Source of the DNA: Pseudomonas sp. ML96
GTDB taxonomy: Bacteria > Pseudomonadota > Gammaproteobacteria > Pseudomonadales > Pseudomonadaceae
Direction: 5' to 3'
NCBI RefSeq assembly: GCF_000761545.1
Contig: NZ_JPMY01000001.1
Coordinates: forward strand, 1-58,996
Length of the DNA: 58,996 nt
Position numbers and translations under genes: made by a program. The notes under the pieces were generated by a model. That model saw nothing but the letters and a program-made list of their open reading frames with translations, searched no databases and was not told the origin of the DNA. Shown here piece after piece: positions 49,408 through 57,800 of this stretch (its first letter is position 1; each line of letters starts with the position of its first letter).

Positions 49408-50850
49408 TTGGCTGAACGCAGTATCGGGTTACAGGCATGGATAGAGCGCTTGAATCAGGCCGAATTGCCTGCCCTCGCCACCGTGGTGCAGGACCTGCAT
49501 CGCCTGTCGCAGGCGGACAAGGCCTCGGTACAGCAACTGGCCGACCTGCTGCTGCGCGATGCGTCGTTGACCTCCAAGGTGCTGCGGGTCGGTAACAGCG
49601 TCTACTACAACCCCTCCCAGGAAAGCATCCGCACCATCTCGCGGGCGATCGTGCTGATCGGTTTCGACAATGTGCGCCTGATCGGCATGTCGGTCAGTCT
49701 GATCGACAGCCTGCTGACCAAGGTGCCGCGCGAGCAGCTGCAGATGCTCCTGGCGCGCTCCTTCCACGCCGCCGTGCAGGCGCGCAACATCGCCGGCTAC
49801 GTGCTGACCAAGAATCAGGAAGAGGTGTTCATCGCCGCCTTGCTGCACACGGTGGGCGAGCTGGCCTTCTGGGCCTGTGGCGGCGAGCAGGCCGACGAAC
49901 TGGCCGACGCCCTGGAACAGTCGGGCGTGGACGTCGATGAGGCGGTGCGCCAGGTACTCGGCACCAGCTTCCGCCAGCTCACGCAGGGCCTGGTGAAGAG
50001 CTGGAACCTCGGCGAGCTGGCCAGCTTCGCCCATGGCAGCGGCAACCAGCACGATCCGGCGGTACGTGCCGTCAGCCTGGGCGTGAAGATCAGCGAGGCA
50101 GCGCTGGACGGTTGGGACTCGCCGGAGATGGAGAAGTTGGTGCAGCAGCTGGCCGACTTCACCGGCATCAGCGCCGAAGAAGCGCTCAAGCAGGTGCTGG
50201 AGAGCGCGGAAGAGGCCGTCGAGGTGGCCGCCACCTTTGGTGCCGGTCAGCTGTGCAAGCTGATCCCCAACACCGACCCCGAGCAGATCAAGCTGCAGCA
50301 GCAGGAGCGCAAGGCGCGCCTGCTACAACCGAACCTGCTGGTACTGCAACAGGCGCTGCAGGACCTGGGCATGATGGTCAACCAGAAGGGCGACGTGAGT
50401 CTGGTGCTGGAAACCCTGCTCAAGGGCCTGCATCAGGGTGCAGGGCTGGAACGGGTGATGCTCGCTGTGCTGGCCGACGGACAGACCAGTTTCCGCGCCA
50501 AGCGTGCAGTGGGCGAGGGTACCGAGAAGTGGCTGACGGACTTCCAGTTGCCGGCTAAGCAGGCCGAGCAGCCGCACATCTTCAGTTATGCGCTGCGCAA
50601 CCGCGAGGCGCTGTGGATGGGAGTGCCGGCCAGCTACAACCTGGCCGAACTGGTGACCCTGCCGATGCGCCAGCTGCTCGGCCAGGGCATGTTCTTCATC
50701 GCTCCCCTGCTGGCCGGCACGCGCGAGATCGGCGTGCTCTATGCCGACAGCAGGCTGTCCGGAAGGGCGCTCAAGCACGAGCAGTTCGTCGCCTTCCAGC
50801 GCTTTACCCAACTGACCGGGCGTTGTCTGGAGGCGCTCGGCAAGCGCTAA
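49408..50850 (+). CDS. HDOD-GAF regulator protein
   Basis: 480 residues from a TTG at 49408, chosen because it has a GAGG site 8 bases upstream and fits family N-termini (AERSIGLQAWIERLNQAELP). An ATG frame further upstream to 49252 looks like read-back. Residues 15-215 are an HDOD domain (LLRDASLTSKVLRVGNSVYY, then SFHAAVQARNIAGYV and EEVFIAALLHTVGELAFWA), which has lost the metal-binding His-Asp pair of true HD domains. The rest is a linker and a GAF-like domain (about 320-475). HDOD proteins act in signalling, motility and competence. It is placed between npp and mltD. Confidence 0.85.
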   Translation: MAERSIGLQAWIERLNQAELPALATVVQDLHRLSQADKASVQQLADLLLRDASLTSKVLRVGNSVYYNPSQESIRTISRAIVLIGFDNVRLIGMSVSLIDSLLTKVPREQLQMLLARSFHAAVQARNIAGYVLTKNQEEVFIAALLHTVGELAFWACGGEQADELADALEQSGVDVDEAVRQVLGTSFRQLTQGLVKSWNLGELASFAHGSGNQHDPAVRAVSLGVKISEAALDGWDSPEMEKLVQQLADFTGISAEEALKQVLESAEEAVEVAATFGAGQLCKLIPNTDPEQIKLQQQERKARLLQPNLLVLQQALQDLGMMVNQKGDVSLVLETLLKGLHQGAGLERVMLAVLADGQTSFRAKRAVGEGTEKWLTDFQLPAKQAEQPHIFSYALRNREALWMGVPASYNLAELVTLPMRQLLGQGMFFIAPLLAGTREIGVLYADSRLSGRALKHEQFVAFQRFTQLTGRCLEALGKR

Positions 50851-50852
50851 CG

Positions 50853-50878
50853 AAAAGGCCGCCCGGAGGCGGCCTTTT
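50853..50878. terminator. Bidirectional terminator between the HDOD gene and mltD
   Basis: AAAAGGCCGCC (50853-50863) and GGCGGCCTTTT (50868-50878) with a CGGA loop, right after the HDOD stop codon and 12 bases from the convergent mltD stop. Confidence 0.9.
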
Positions 50879-50889
50879 CATTTCTGGCA

Positions 50890-52464
50890 TCAGTCGAGAT
50901 ACAGCGTCAGGGTCTGTCCCGGCTTCAGCGCACGGCTATCGCTGCGTGGGTTCCAGCTCTGCAGATTCTTGACATCGACCTTGAAGCGCTGGGCAATCAG
51001 GTACATCGAGTCGCCACTCTTGACCCGGTAGTAGGTGATGCTCTGCCGGTCATCGCGCGGCTTGCTCGCTGCCATCGAGTTGCCGGTGCCGCCGCTGCCG
51101 CCACGCAGTTCCAGGACCTGGCCGAGGCTCAGCTTGCTGCGCGCGTTGAGACCGTTCCAGCGCTGCAGGTCCTGCAGCGATACGCCGTGGGCATTGGCGA
51201 TCTGCCAGAGGTTGTCGCCGCTCTTCACCTTGTAACGCTGCGGGTGGCTCGCCGGCGCCTTGGCCACCTGCTGCGCAGGCGTGTCGATCGGCTTGCGCCC
51301 GCCCTGGGCGGGAATGCTCAGTACCTGGCCGACGCGCAGGTTGTTGCTGCGCAGCTTGTTGGCGTCCTTCAGGGCGTTGACCGACACATCGTGGCGGCTG
51401 GCAATGCTGTGCAGGCTGTCGCCCGAGCGCACCCGGTAGTCCTGCCACTGGGCCAGGGCCTGCGGCTTCATCATCGCCAGGCTGGCATTGAACTGCTCGG
51501 CCTTGGCGATGGGCACCAGCAGGTGCTGCGGGCCGTCCATGGTGATGCCTTTCTTGAACGCCGGGTTGAGGCTTTCCAGCTCGTCCTCTTCCATGTCGAC
51601 CATGGCCGCCAGGCGCGCCAGGTCCAGGCCCGGCTTGCTGGCCACCTGCTCGAAGTAGGGCTCGTTGGCGATCGGGTTGAGGCGCACGCCGTAGGCTTCC
51701 GGCGACTGCACGATCTGCGACAGGGCCAGCAGCTTGGGCACGTAGTTCTGGGTTTCCTGCGGCAGCGGCAGGTTCCAGTAGTCGGTGGGTAGGCCGAGCT
51801 TCTGGTTGCGCTCAATGGCGCGGCTGACCGTGCCTTCACCGGCGTTGTAGGCGGCCATCGCCAGCAGCCAGTCGCCGTTGAACATGTCGTGCAGGCGAGT
51901 CAGGTAGCTCAGCGCGGCGTTGGTCGAGGCGGTGATGTCGCGGCGGCCGTCGTACCAGTTGGTCTGGCGCAGGTTGAAGTGGCGCCCCGTGGAGGGGATG
52001 AACTGCCACAGGCCGACCGCATGGCTGCGCGAGTAGGCGTAGGGGTTGTAGGCGCTCTCGATCACCGGCAGCAGGGCCAGTTCCATCGGCATGTTGCGCT
52101 CTTCCAGACGCTCGACCACGTAGTGGATGTACAGGCTGCCGCGGTCGCTGGCGCTTTCCAGGAACGAGGGGTTGCTGACGAACCACAGGCGCTGGTTCTC
52201 GATGCGCGGGTTGACGCCGATCTCGTCCTGCAGCTTGAAGCCGTCGCGCATGCGTTCCCAGATGTCCTTGGGCACTTCCGGCTCGGCGGCTTGGCTGAGC
52301 CACTGCGGCTCCTGGGGCAGGTTGGCGGTGGGATCGCTATCGACACTGTCACCCGAGTGCATGCTCTGGCAGCCGCTCAGGCCAATGCACAACACCACCG
52401 CCAGAGCCCTTGCTCTCCGTGCCAACGCGTCTGAATCAAGGGTTCCGAAAGGTAATAAGAACAT
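50890..52464 (-). CDS. mltD: Membrane-bound lytic murein transglycosylase D
   Basis: 524 residues. A lipoprotein signal ends in IGLSGC (lipobox Cys32), so the enzyme is attached to a membrane facing the periplasm. The SLT domain has the catalytic Glu in PVIESAYNPYAYSRSHAVG and the WQF/AAYNAGEG blocks. Three LysM repeats follow (YRVRSGDSLHSIASRHDVSV; YKVKSGDNLWQIANAHGVSL; YRVKSGDSMYLIAQRFKVDV), which bind peptidoglycan. It cleaves glycan strands to give 1,6-anhydro ends. The start is uncertain; a TTG 14 codons downstream is also possible. Confidence 0.94.
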   Translation of the reverse strand: MFLLPFGTLDSDALARRARALAVVLCIGLSGCQSMHSGDSVDSDPTANLPQEPQWLSQAAEPEVPKDIWERMRDGFKLQDEIGVNPRIENQRLWFVSNPSFLESASDRGSLYIHYVVERLEERNMPMELALLPVIESAYNPYAYSRSHAVGLWQFIPSTGRHFNLRQTNWYDGRRDITASTNAALSYLTRLHDMFNGDWLLAMAAYNAGEGTVSRAIERNQKLGLPTDYWNLPLPQETQNYVPKLLALSQIVQSPEAYGVRLNPIANEPYFEQVASKPGLDLARLAAMVDMEEDELESLNPAFKKGITMDGPQHLLVPIAKAEQFNASLAMMKPQALAQWQDYRVRSGDSLHSIASRHDVSVNALKDANKLRSNNLRVGQVLSIPAQGGRKPIDTPAQQVAKAPASHPQRYKVKSGDNLWQIANAHGVSLQDLQRWNGLNARSKLSLGQVLELRGGSGGTGNSMAASKPRDDRQSITYYRVKSGDSMYLIAQRFKVDVKNLQSWNPRSDSRALKPGQTLTLYLD

Positions 52465-52555
52465 TGGTTTCTAGTATCTGCCGGCGCAAAAATTCCGGGG
52501 ATTCTAGAAATGGCCCCTGGGGTGGTCAAGTTTTCACCAGTCCGCCGGTCCGTTG

Positions 52556-53338
52556 TCAGGCCACCTTGAACTGGTCTTTCCAGCTACGCAGGTAGGTGAA
52601 GACCTCGTCCTTGGTGCGTTGCCGGGCACCGTCCCGCTCGTCGATTTTTTCTTTAATGGATGTTTCGTCGCAGCGCAGGAAGGGGTTGGTCGCCTTCTCC
52701 AGCGCGATGTTCGACGGCAGGCTGATACGGCCGCTGGCACGCCAGGCGCTGACTTCGGCGAAACGTGCGGCGATGGCCTGGTTCCCGGGCTCCACAGCGC
52801 GAGCGAAGTGCAGGTTGCTCAGCGTGTATTCGTGGGTGCAGTACACGGCGGTGGCGTCTGGCAGCGCCGCCAGGCGTTGCAGGGACTGGTTCATCTGCTG
52901 CGGCGTGCCCTCGAACAGGCGGCCGCAGCCGGCGGCGAACAGCGTGTCGCCACAGAACAGCCAGCCTTCCTCGGCCTGGTAGTAGGCGATGTGGCCGAGG
53001 GTGTGGCCGGGCACCGCATATATAAGGAAGCTGCGGCCAAGCACGTCGATGCGCTCGCCGTCATCCAGAGCCAGGTCACGCGCGGGAATCTTTTCCTGCG
53101 CAGGCCCGCTGACCCGCGCGCCGGTCACATCCTTCAGTTTGGCCACACCGCCGACATGGTCGGGATGATGGTGGGTGATGAGGATGTCGCTGAGTTGCCA
53201 GTCAGGGTGCGCGGCCAGCCAGTCCAGCACCGGTTGGGCGTCACCGGGGTCGACCACGGCGCAGCGGCGGGTGTCGGCATCCTGCAGCAGCCAGATGTAG
53301 TTGTCGCTGAAGGCGGGGAGTGCATCGATATGGAACAT
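52556..53338 (-). CDS. gloB: Hydroxyacylglutathione hydrolase (glyoxalase II)
   Basis: 260 residues from the ATG at 53338, which matches GloB N-termini ([18 protein letters not shown]). The metallo-beta-lactamase metal motif is [10 protein letters not shown] near 53-62, with [25 protein letters not shown] and the C-terminal [23 protein letters not shown] blocks. It hydrolyses S-lactoylglutathione to lactate and glutathione in methylglyoxal detoxification. Divergent from the methyltransferase gene. Confidence 0.96.
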   Translation of the reverse strand: MFHIDALPAFSDNYIWLLQDADTRRCAVVDPGDAQPVLDWLAAHPDWQLSDILITHHHPDHVGGVAKLKDVTGARVSGPAQEKIPARDLALDDGERIDVLGRSFLIYAVPGHTLGHIAYYQAEEGWLFCGDTLFAAGCGRLFEGTPQQMNQSLQRLAALPDATAVYCTHEYTLSNLHFARAVEPGNQAIAARFAEVSAWRASGRISLPSNIALEKATNPFLRCDETSIKEKIDERDGARQRTKDEVFTYLRSWKDQFKVA

Positions 53339-53411
53339 GTTCGGGGTCGCCAAGCGGAAGACAATGGCGCATCTTAATCGGCATCACCGAGCTTGTGTCA
53401 TGGAGGTCCCG

Positions 53412-54182
53412 ATGAGCGAACAACCCTTCGCCCAGGCCGATGCCGAATGGCTGCAGCTGACCTGCGCCGCCCGCGAGTGGCTGGCCTCGCCGCTCGGCGA
53501 GTTGCTCCTGGCCGAACAGCGCCGGGCCCTGGACGAGGAGCTGGCGCGCTACTTCGGTGGTTATCTGGTGCACTACGGCCCGGCCGAGAGCGAGCCGCCC
53601 AAGGCGCCGCAGATTCGCAGCAACGTGCGCCTCGGTGCGCCGCTGGCCGGTGTGCACATTGCCTGCGAGGAGCAAGCTTGGCCGTTGGGCGAGCACGCGG
53701 CCGATGTGGTGGTGCTGCAGCATGGTCTGGATTTCTGCCTGTCGCCGCATGGTTTGCTGCGCGAAGCGGCGCGCAGTGTGCGCCCCGGCGGCTACCTGCT
53801 GGTCACCGGGATCAACCCCTGGAGCACCTGGGGCCTGCGCCATTACTTCGCGCGCGACGGCTTCCGCCAGGCCCGCTGCATCTCGCCCAGCCGCCTGGCG
53901 GACTGGCTCAGCCTGCTCGGCTTCGCGCTGGAGAAACGTCGCTTCGGGTGCTATCGTCCGCCGCTTTCTGCGCCGGCCTGGCAGGCGCGCCTGGCTGGGT
54001 TGGAGCGCTGGGGCGACCGTTTGCAGGCGCCCGGCGGAGGTTTCTACCTGCTGGTGGCGCGCAAGCTGGTGGTCGGTCTGCGACCGTTGCGCCCGCCACA
54101 GCGCGCCAGCATGGGCAAGCTGCTGCCGATGCCGGTGGCCAAGGTCAGTCGGCGCGAATCCGAGAATCAGAGCACTCAATGA
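53412..54182 (+). CDS. SAM-dependent methyltransferase-like protein
   Basis: 256 residues with a GGAGG site 6 bases before the ATG. The post-motif blocks of class I methyltransferases are clear ([17 protein letters not shown], then [19 protein letters not shown]). The glycine-rich SAM loop expected near residue 50-60 is not recognisable ([13 protein letters not shown]), so cofactor binding may be weak or altered. It matches the PA1814-type gene between gloB and rnhA. Its stop overlaps the rnhA start (ATGA), indicating cotranslation. Substrate unknown. Confidence 0.85.
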   Translation: MSEQPFAQADAEWLQLTCAAREWLASPLGELLLAEQRRALDEELARYFGGYLVHYGPAESEPPKAPQIRSNVRLGAPLAGVHIACEEQAWPLGEHAADVVVLQHGLDFCLSPHGLLREAARSVRPGGYLLVTGINPWSTWGLRHYFARDGFRQARCISPSRLADWLSLLGFALEKRRFGCYRPPLSAPAWQARLAGLERWGDRLQAPGGGFYLLVARKLVVGLRPLRPPQRASMGKLLPMPVAKVSRRESENQSTQ

Positions 54183-54634
54183 GCGAAGAAGTAGTCGAGA
54201 TCTATACCGATGGCGCCTGCAAGGGCAATCCCGGCCCGGGTGGCTGGGGGGCGCTGATGATCTACAAGGGCGCGGAGAAGGAGTTGTGGGGCGGCGAGCC
54301 CAACACCACCAACAACCGCATGGAGCTGATGGCGGCGATCTGCGCGCTGATCGCTCTGACCCGGCCCTGCTCGGTGCGTCTGGTGACCGACTCGCAATAC
54401 GTGATGAAGGGTATCCAGGAATGGATGCCGAACTGGAAGAAGCGCGGCTGGAAGACCTCGACCAAGGAGCCGGTGAAGAATGCCGACCTGTGGCAGGCGC
54501 TGGACGAGCAGGTCAACCGCCACAAGGTCGAGTGGCAATGGGTGCGCGGGCATACCGGCCACCCCGGCAACGAAAAGGCCGATCAGTTGGCCAACCGCGG
54601 TGTAGAAGAAGTGAGGGCGAAGAAGCATGCGTAG
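54179..54634 (+). CDS. rnhA: Ribonuclease HI
   Basis: 151 residues. The catalytic acidic residues are Asp11 ([11 protein letters not shown]), Glu49 (NNRMEL), Asp71 (VTDSQYV) and the Asp of GNEKADQLA near 134. It removes RNA from RNA-DNA hybrids in replication and R-loops. It overlaps the methyltransferase gene by 4 bases and dnaQ by 8 bases, so this set is one coupled unit, unlike the divergent rnhA-dnaQ pair of E. coli. Confidence 0.98.
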   Translation: MSEEVVEIYTDGACKGNPGPGGWGALMIYKGAEKELWGGEPNTTNNRMELMAAICALIALTRPCSVRLVTDSQYVMKGIQEWMPNWKKRGWKTSTKEPVKNADLWQALDEQVNRHKVEWQWVRGHTGHPGNEKADQLANRGVEEVRAKKHA

Positions 54635-55370
54635 TGTTGTACTGGATACCGAAACAACCGGCATGCCGGTGACCGATGGTCACCGCATCATCGAGATCGG
54701 CTGCGTCGAGCTGGAGGGCCGCCGCCTGACCGGCCGCCACTTCCACGTCTACCTCAACCCCGATCGCGAGATCGACGAGGGCGCCATCGCGGTTCACGGT
54801 ATCACCAACGAATTCGTTGCCGACAAGCAGCGCTTCAAGGACGTGGCCGACGAGTTCTTCGAGTTCATCACCGGCGCACAGCTGATCATCCACAACGCGG
54901 CGTTCGACGTTGGCTTCATCAACAACGAGTTCGCCCTGCTTGGGCAGACCGAGCGTAGCGACGTCAGCGACTACTGCTCGATCCTCGACACCCTGTTGAT
55001 GGCGCGTGAGCGCCACCCGGGCCAGCGCAACAACCTCGACGCCCTGTGCAAACGCTATGGCGTCGACAACTCCGGTCGTGACCTGCACGGCGCACTGCTT
55101 GACGCCGAGATCCTCGCCGACGTCTACCTGACCATGACCGGTGGCCAGACCCACCTGTCGCTGGCCGGTGAAGGTGGCGACGGCTCCGGTCGCGTGCTGC
55201 CCAGCCCGATCCGTCGTCTCGATCCGGGCCGCAACCTGACTCGCGTGCTGCGTGCCAGCGACGCCGAGTTGGCCGAGCATGCTGCACGCCTGGCGATCAT
55301 CGAAAAGTCCGCCGGCGGCCCGTCGCTGTGGGCCAAGATGGACGCGCCGGCGGAAGAGCCAGCAAGCTGA
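54627..55370 (+). CDS. dnaQ: DNA polymerase III epsilon subunit, 3'-5' proofreading exonuclease
   Basis: 247 residues. The DEDDh exonuclease motifs are VVLDTETTG (Asp7, Glu9), [14 protein letters not shown] and the [14 protein letters not shown] end; the QTHLSLAG segment after them is the likely beta-clamp binding motif. The C-terminal region that binds the alpha subunit follows. Epsilon corrects errors made by the replicase. A strong terminator follows the stop codon by 8 bases. Confidence 0.97.
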   Translation: MRSVVLDTETTGMPVTDGHRIIEIGCVELEGRRLTGRHFHVYLNPDREIDEGAIAVHGITNEFVADKQRFKDVADEFFEFITGAQLIIHNAAFDVGFINNEFALLGQTERSDVSDYCSILDTLLMARERHPGQRNNLDALCKRYGVDNSGRDLHGALLDAEILADVYLTMTGGQTHLSLAGEGGDGSGRVLPSPIRRLDPGRNLTRVLRASDAELAEHAARLAIIEKSAGGPSLWAKMDAPAEEPAS

Positions 55371-55378
55371 GTGGAAGT

Positions 55379-55406
55379 GGTCGTATGGCCAATGCGACCT
55401 TTTCTT
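55379..55406 (+). terminator. Terminator of the methyltransferase-rnhA-dnaQ unit
   Basis: GGTCGTAT (55379-55386) and ATGCGACC (55392-55399) form an 8-bp stem (one G-T wobble) with a GGCCA loop, followed by TTTTCTT. Confidence 0.8.
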
Positions 55407-55452
55407 ACAGCCTTCCGCACTGGGGGTTCCGCCGCCATCGGTGAACTTCTAC

Positions 55453-55495
55453 CCTGAGGGAATCAGGCGCCGCAGAGCGCCTACCCTCAGGAAGG
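55453..55495 (+). promoter_or_regulatory. Hairpin overlapping the ldcA ribosome-binding site
   Basis: CCTGAGGG (55453-55460) pairs with CCCTCAGG (55484-55491), and inside it AGGCGC (55465-55470) pairs with GCGCCT (55477-55482). The right arm of the outer stem includes the first bases (AGG, 55489-55491) of the ribosome-binding site AGGAAGG at 55489-55495, 4 bases before the ldcA start codon. When folded it should hinder translation. Confidence 0.65.
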
Positions 55496-55499
55496 CACA

Positions 55500-57743
55500 A
55501 TGTATAAAGACCTGAACTTCCCCATTCTCATCGTTCACCGCGACATCAAGGCCGATACCGTCGCTGGCGAGCGCGTCCGCGCCATTGCCGCAGAGCTGAG
55601 CAAGGACGGTTTCACCATCCTCCCCACCGCCAGCTCCGCCGAGGGCCGCATCGTTGCCTCCACCCACCACGGTCTGGCCTGCATCCTGGTGGCGGCCGAG
55701 GGGGCGGGGGAGAACCAGCGTCTGCTGCAGGACATGGTCGAGCTGATCCGCATCGCCCGCGTCCGCGCACCGCAACTGCCGATCTTCGCCCTCGGCGAGC
55801 AGGTCACCATCGAGAACGCGCCGGCCGAGGCCATGGCCGACCTCAACCACCTGCGCGGCATCCTCTATCTGTACGAAGACACCGTGTCCTTCCTCGCCCG
55901 TCAGGTAGCGCGCGCCGCGCACAACTACCTCGACGGCCTGCTGCCGCCGTTCTTCAAGGCGCTGGTGCAGCACACCGCGCAGTCCAACTATTCCTGGCAC
56001 ACGCCTGGCCACGGTGGTGGTGTGGCCTATCGCAAGAGCCCGGTGGGACAGGCTTTCCACCAGTTCTTCGGCGAGAACACCCTGCGTTCCGACCTCTCGG
56101 TATCGGTGCCCGAACTGGGCTCGCTGCTCGATCACACCGGCCCGCTGGCCGAGGCCGAGGCCCGTGCCGCGCGCAACTTCGGCGCCGACCACACCTTCTT
56201 CGTGATCAACGGCACCTCGACGGCGAACAAGATCGTCTGGCACTCCATGGTCGGCCGCGACGACCTGGTGCTGGTGGACCGCAACTGCCACAAGTCGATC
56301 CTCCATTCGATCATCATGACCGGCGCCATCCCGCTGTACCTGTGCCCGGAACGCAACGAACTGGGCATCATCGGGCCGATTCCGCTCTCCGAGTTCAGCC
56401 GGGAATCGATCCAGGCCAAGATCGATGCCAGTCCGCTGGCCCGCGATCGCGCACCCAAGGTCAAGCTGGCGGTGGTGACCAACTCCACCTACGACGGCCT
56501 CTGCTACAACGCCGAGATGGTCAAGCAGGCCCTGGGCGATTCGGTGGAAGTGCTGCACTTCGACGAGGCCTGGTACGCCTATGCGGCGTTCCATGAGTTC
56601 TACGCCGGGCGCTACGGCATGGGCACCCAGTGCGATGAGCATTCGCCGCTGGTGTTCACCACCCATTCCACCCACAAGCTGCTGGCGGCCTTCAGCCAGG
56701 CCTCGATGATCCACGTACAGGACGGCGGTGCACGCCAACTGGACCGTGACCGCTTCAACGAAGCCTTCATGATGCACATCTCCACCTCGCCGCAGTACGG
56801 CATCATCGCCTCGCTGGACGTGGCCTCGGCGATGATGGAGGGCCCGGCCGGGCGCTCGCTGATCCAGGAAACCTTCGACGAGGCGCTGAGCTTCCGTCGC
56901 GCCCTGGCCAACCTGCGGCAGAACCTGGCGGCGGACGACTGGTGGTTCAGCATCTGGCAGCCAGAGCAGGCCGATGGCGCCGACAGCGTCACCACTGCCG
57001 ACTGGCTGCTGGCGCCCAACGCCGACTGGCATGGTTTCGGCGAAGTGGCCGAGGACTACGTGCTGCTCGACCCGATCAAGGTCACCCTGGTGATGCCGGG
57101 CCTGACCGCCGACGGCAAGCTGGCCGAGGCAGGCATTCCGGCTGCTGTGGTCAGCAAGTTCCTCTGGGAGCGCGGCCTGGTGGTGGAGAAGACCGGCCTG
57201 TATTCGTTCCTAGTGCTGTTCTCCATGGGTATCACCAAGGGCAAGTGGAGCACGCTGCTCACCGAACTACTGGAGTTCAAGCGCTTGTACGACGCCAACG
57301 TGCCGCTGAGCGAGGCGCTGCCCTCGGTCGCCCGCGAGGGTGGGGCGCGCTACGCCGGCATGGGCCTGCGTGACCTGTGCGACCAGCTGCACGGCTGCTA
57401 CCGCGAGAACGCCACGGCCAAGGCGCTCAAGCGCATGTACACGGTGTTGCCGCAGGTGGCGATCAAACCGGCCGACGCCTACGACAAGCTGGTGCGCGGC
57501 GAGGTGGAAGCGGTGCCGATCGAGCAGTTGGAAGGGCGCATCGCTGCGGTGATGCTGGTGCCCTATCCGCCGGGCATTCCGCTGATCATGCCGGGTGAGC
57601 GCTTCACCGCCGAGACCCGCTCGATCATCGACTACCTGCGCTTCGCTCGGACCTTCGACAACCAGTTCCCTGGCTTCGATGCCGATGTTCATGGTCTGCA
57701 ATGCGAAGAGGCGTGCTATACCGTGGATTGCATCAAGGAGTAA
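55500..57743 (+). CDS. ldcA: Lysine decarboxylase, PLP-dependent (LdcA)
   Basis: 747 residues, near the usual 751 of PAO1 LdcA. The N-terminal wing domain (1-130) is followed by the fold I PLP domain with SWHTPGHGGG near 165, FFVINGTSTANK near 235, HFDEAWYAYAAFH near 355 and the PLP Lys393 in THSTHKLLAAFS. The C-terminal domain ends in CEEACYTVDCIKE. LdcA makes cadaverine from lysine, the first step of lysine catabolism in P. aeruginosa. It may be controlled by ArgR, which I did not confirm as a site here. The leader hairpin overlaps its ribosome-binding site. It precedes a likely lysine/cadaverine antiporter. Confidence 0.93.
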   Translation: MYKDLNFPILIVHRDIKADTVAGERVRAIAAELSKDGFTILPTASSAEGRIVASTHHGLACILVAAEGAGENQRLLQDMVELIRIARVRAPQLPIFALGEQVTIENAPAEAMADLNHLRGILYLYEDTVSFLARQVARAAHNYLDGLLPPFFKALVQHTAQSNYSWHTPGHGGGVAYRKSPVGQAFHQFFGENTLRSDLSVSVPELGSLLDHTGPLAEAEARAARNFGADHTFFVINGTSTANKIVWHSMVGRDDLVLVDRNCHKSILHSIIMTGAIPLYLCPERNELGIIGPIPLSEFSRESIQAKIDASPLARDRAPKVKLAVVTNSTYDGLCYNAEMVKQALGDSVEVLHFDEAWYAYAAFHEFYAGRYGMGTQCDEHSPLVFTTHSTHKLLAAFSQASMIHVQDGGARQLDRDRFNEAFMMHISTSPQYGIIASLDVASAMMEGPAGRSLIQETFDEALSFRRALANLRQNLAADDWWFSIWQPEQADGADSVTTADWLLAPNADWHGFGEVAEDYVLLDPIKVTLVMPGLTADGKLAEAGIPAAVVSKFLWERGLVVEKTGLYSFLVLFSMGITKGKWSTLLTELLEFKRLYDANVPLSEALPSVAREGGARYAGMGLRDLCDQLHGCYRENATAKALKRMYTVLPQVAIKPADAYDKLVRGEVEAVPIEQLEGRIAAVMLVPYPPGIPLIMPGERFTAETRSIIDYLRFARTFDNQFPGFDADVHGLQCEEACYTVDCIKE

Positions 57744-57800
57744 CGCACGGCCTGTAACGCCCCGAGTGGCGGCCAGGTCGGCCACGCCATCGGGGGAGTT

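Noticed and set aside
53393..54178. In-frame upstream extension of rnhA giving a 413-residue product
   Set aside because: It is antiparallel in content to no known family, overlaps the methyltransferase in another frame, and RNase HI starts at 54179.
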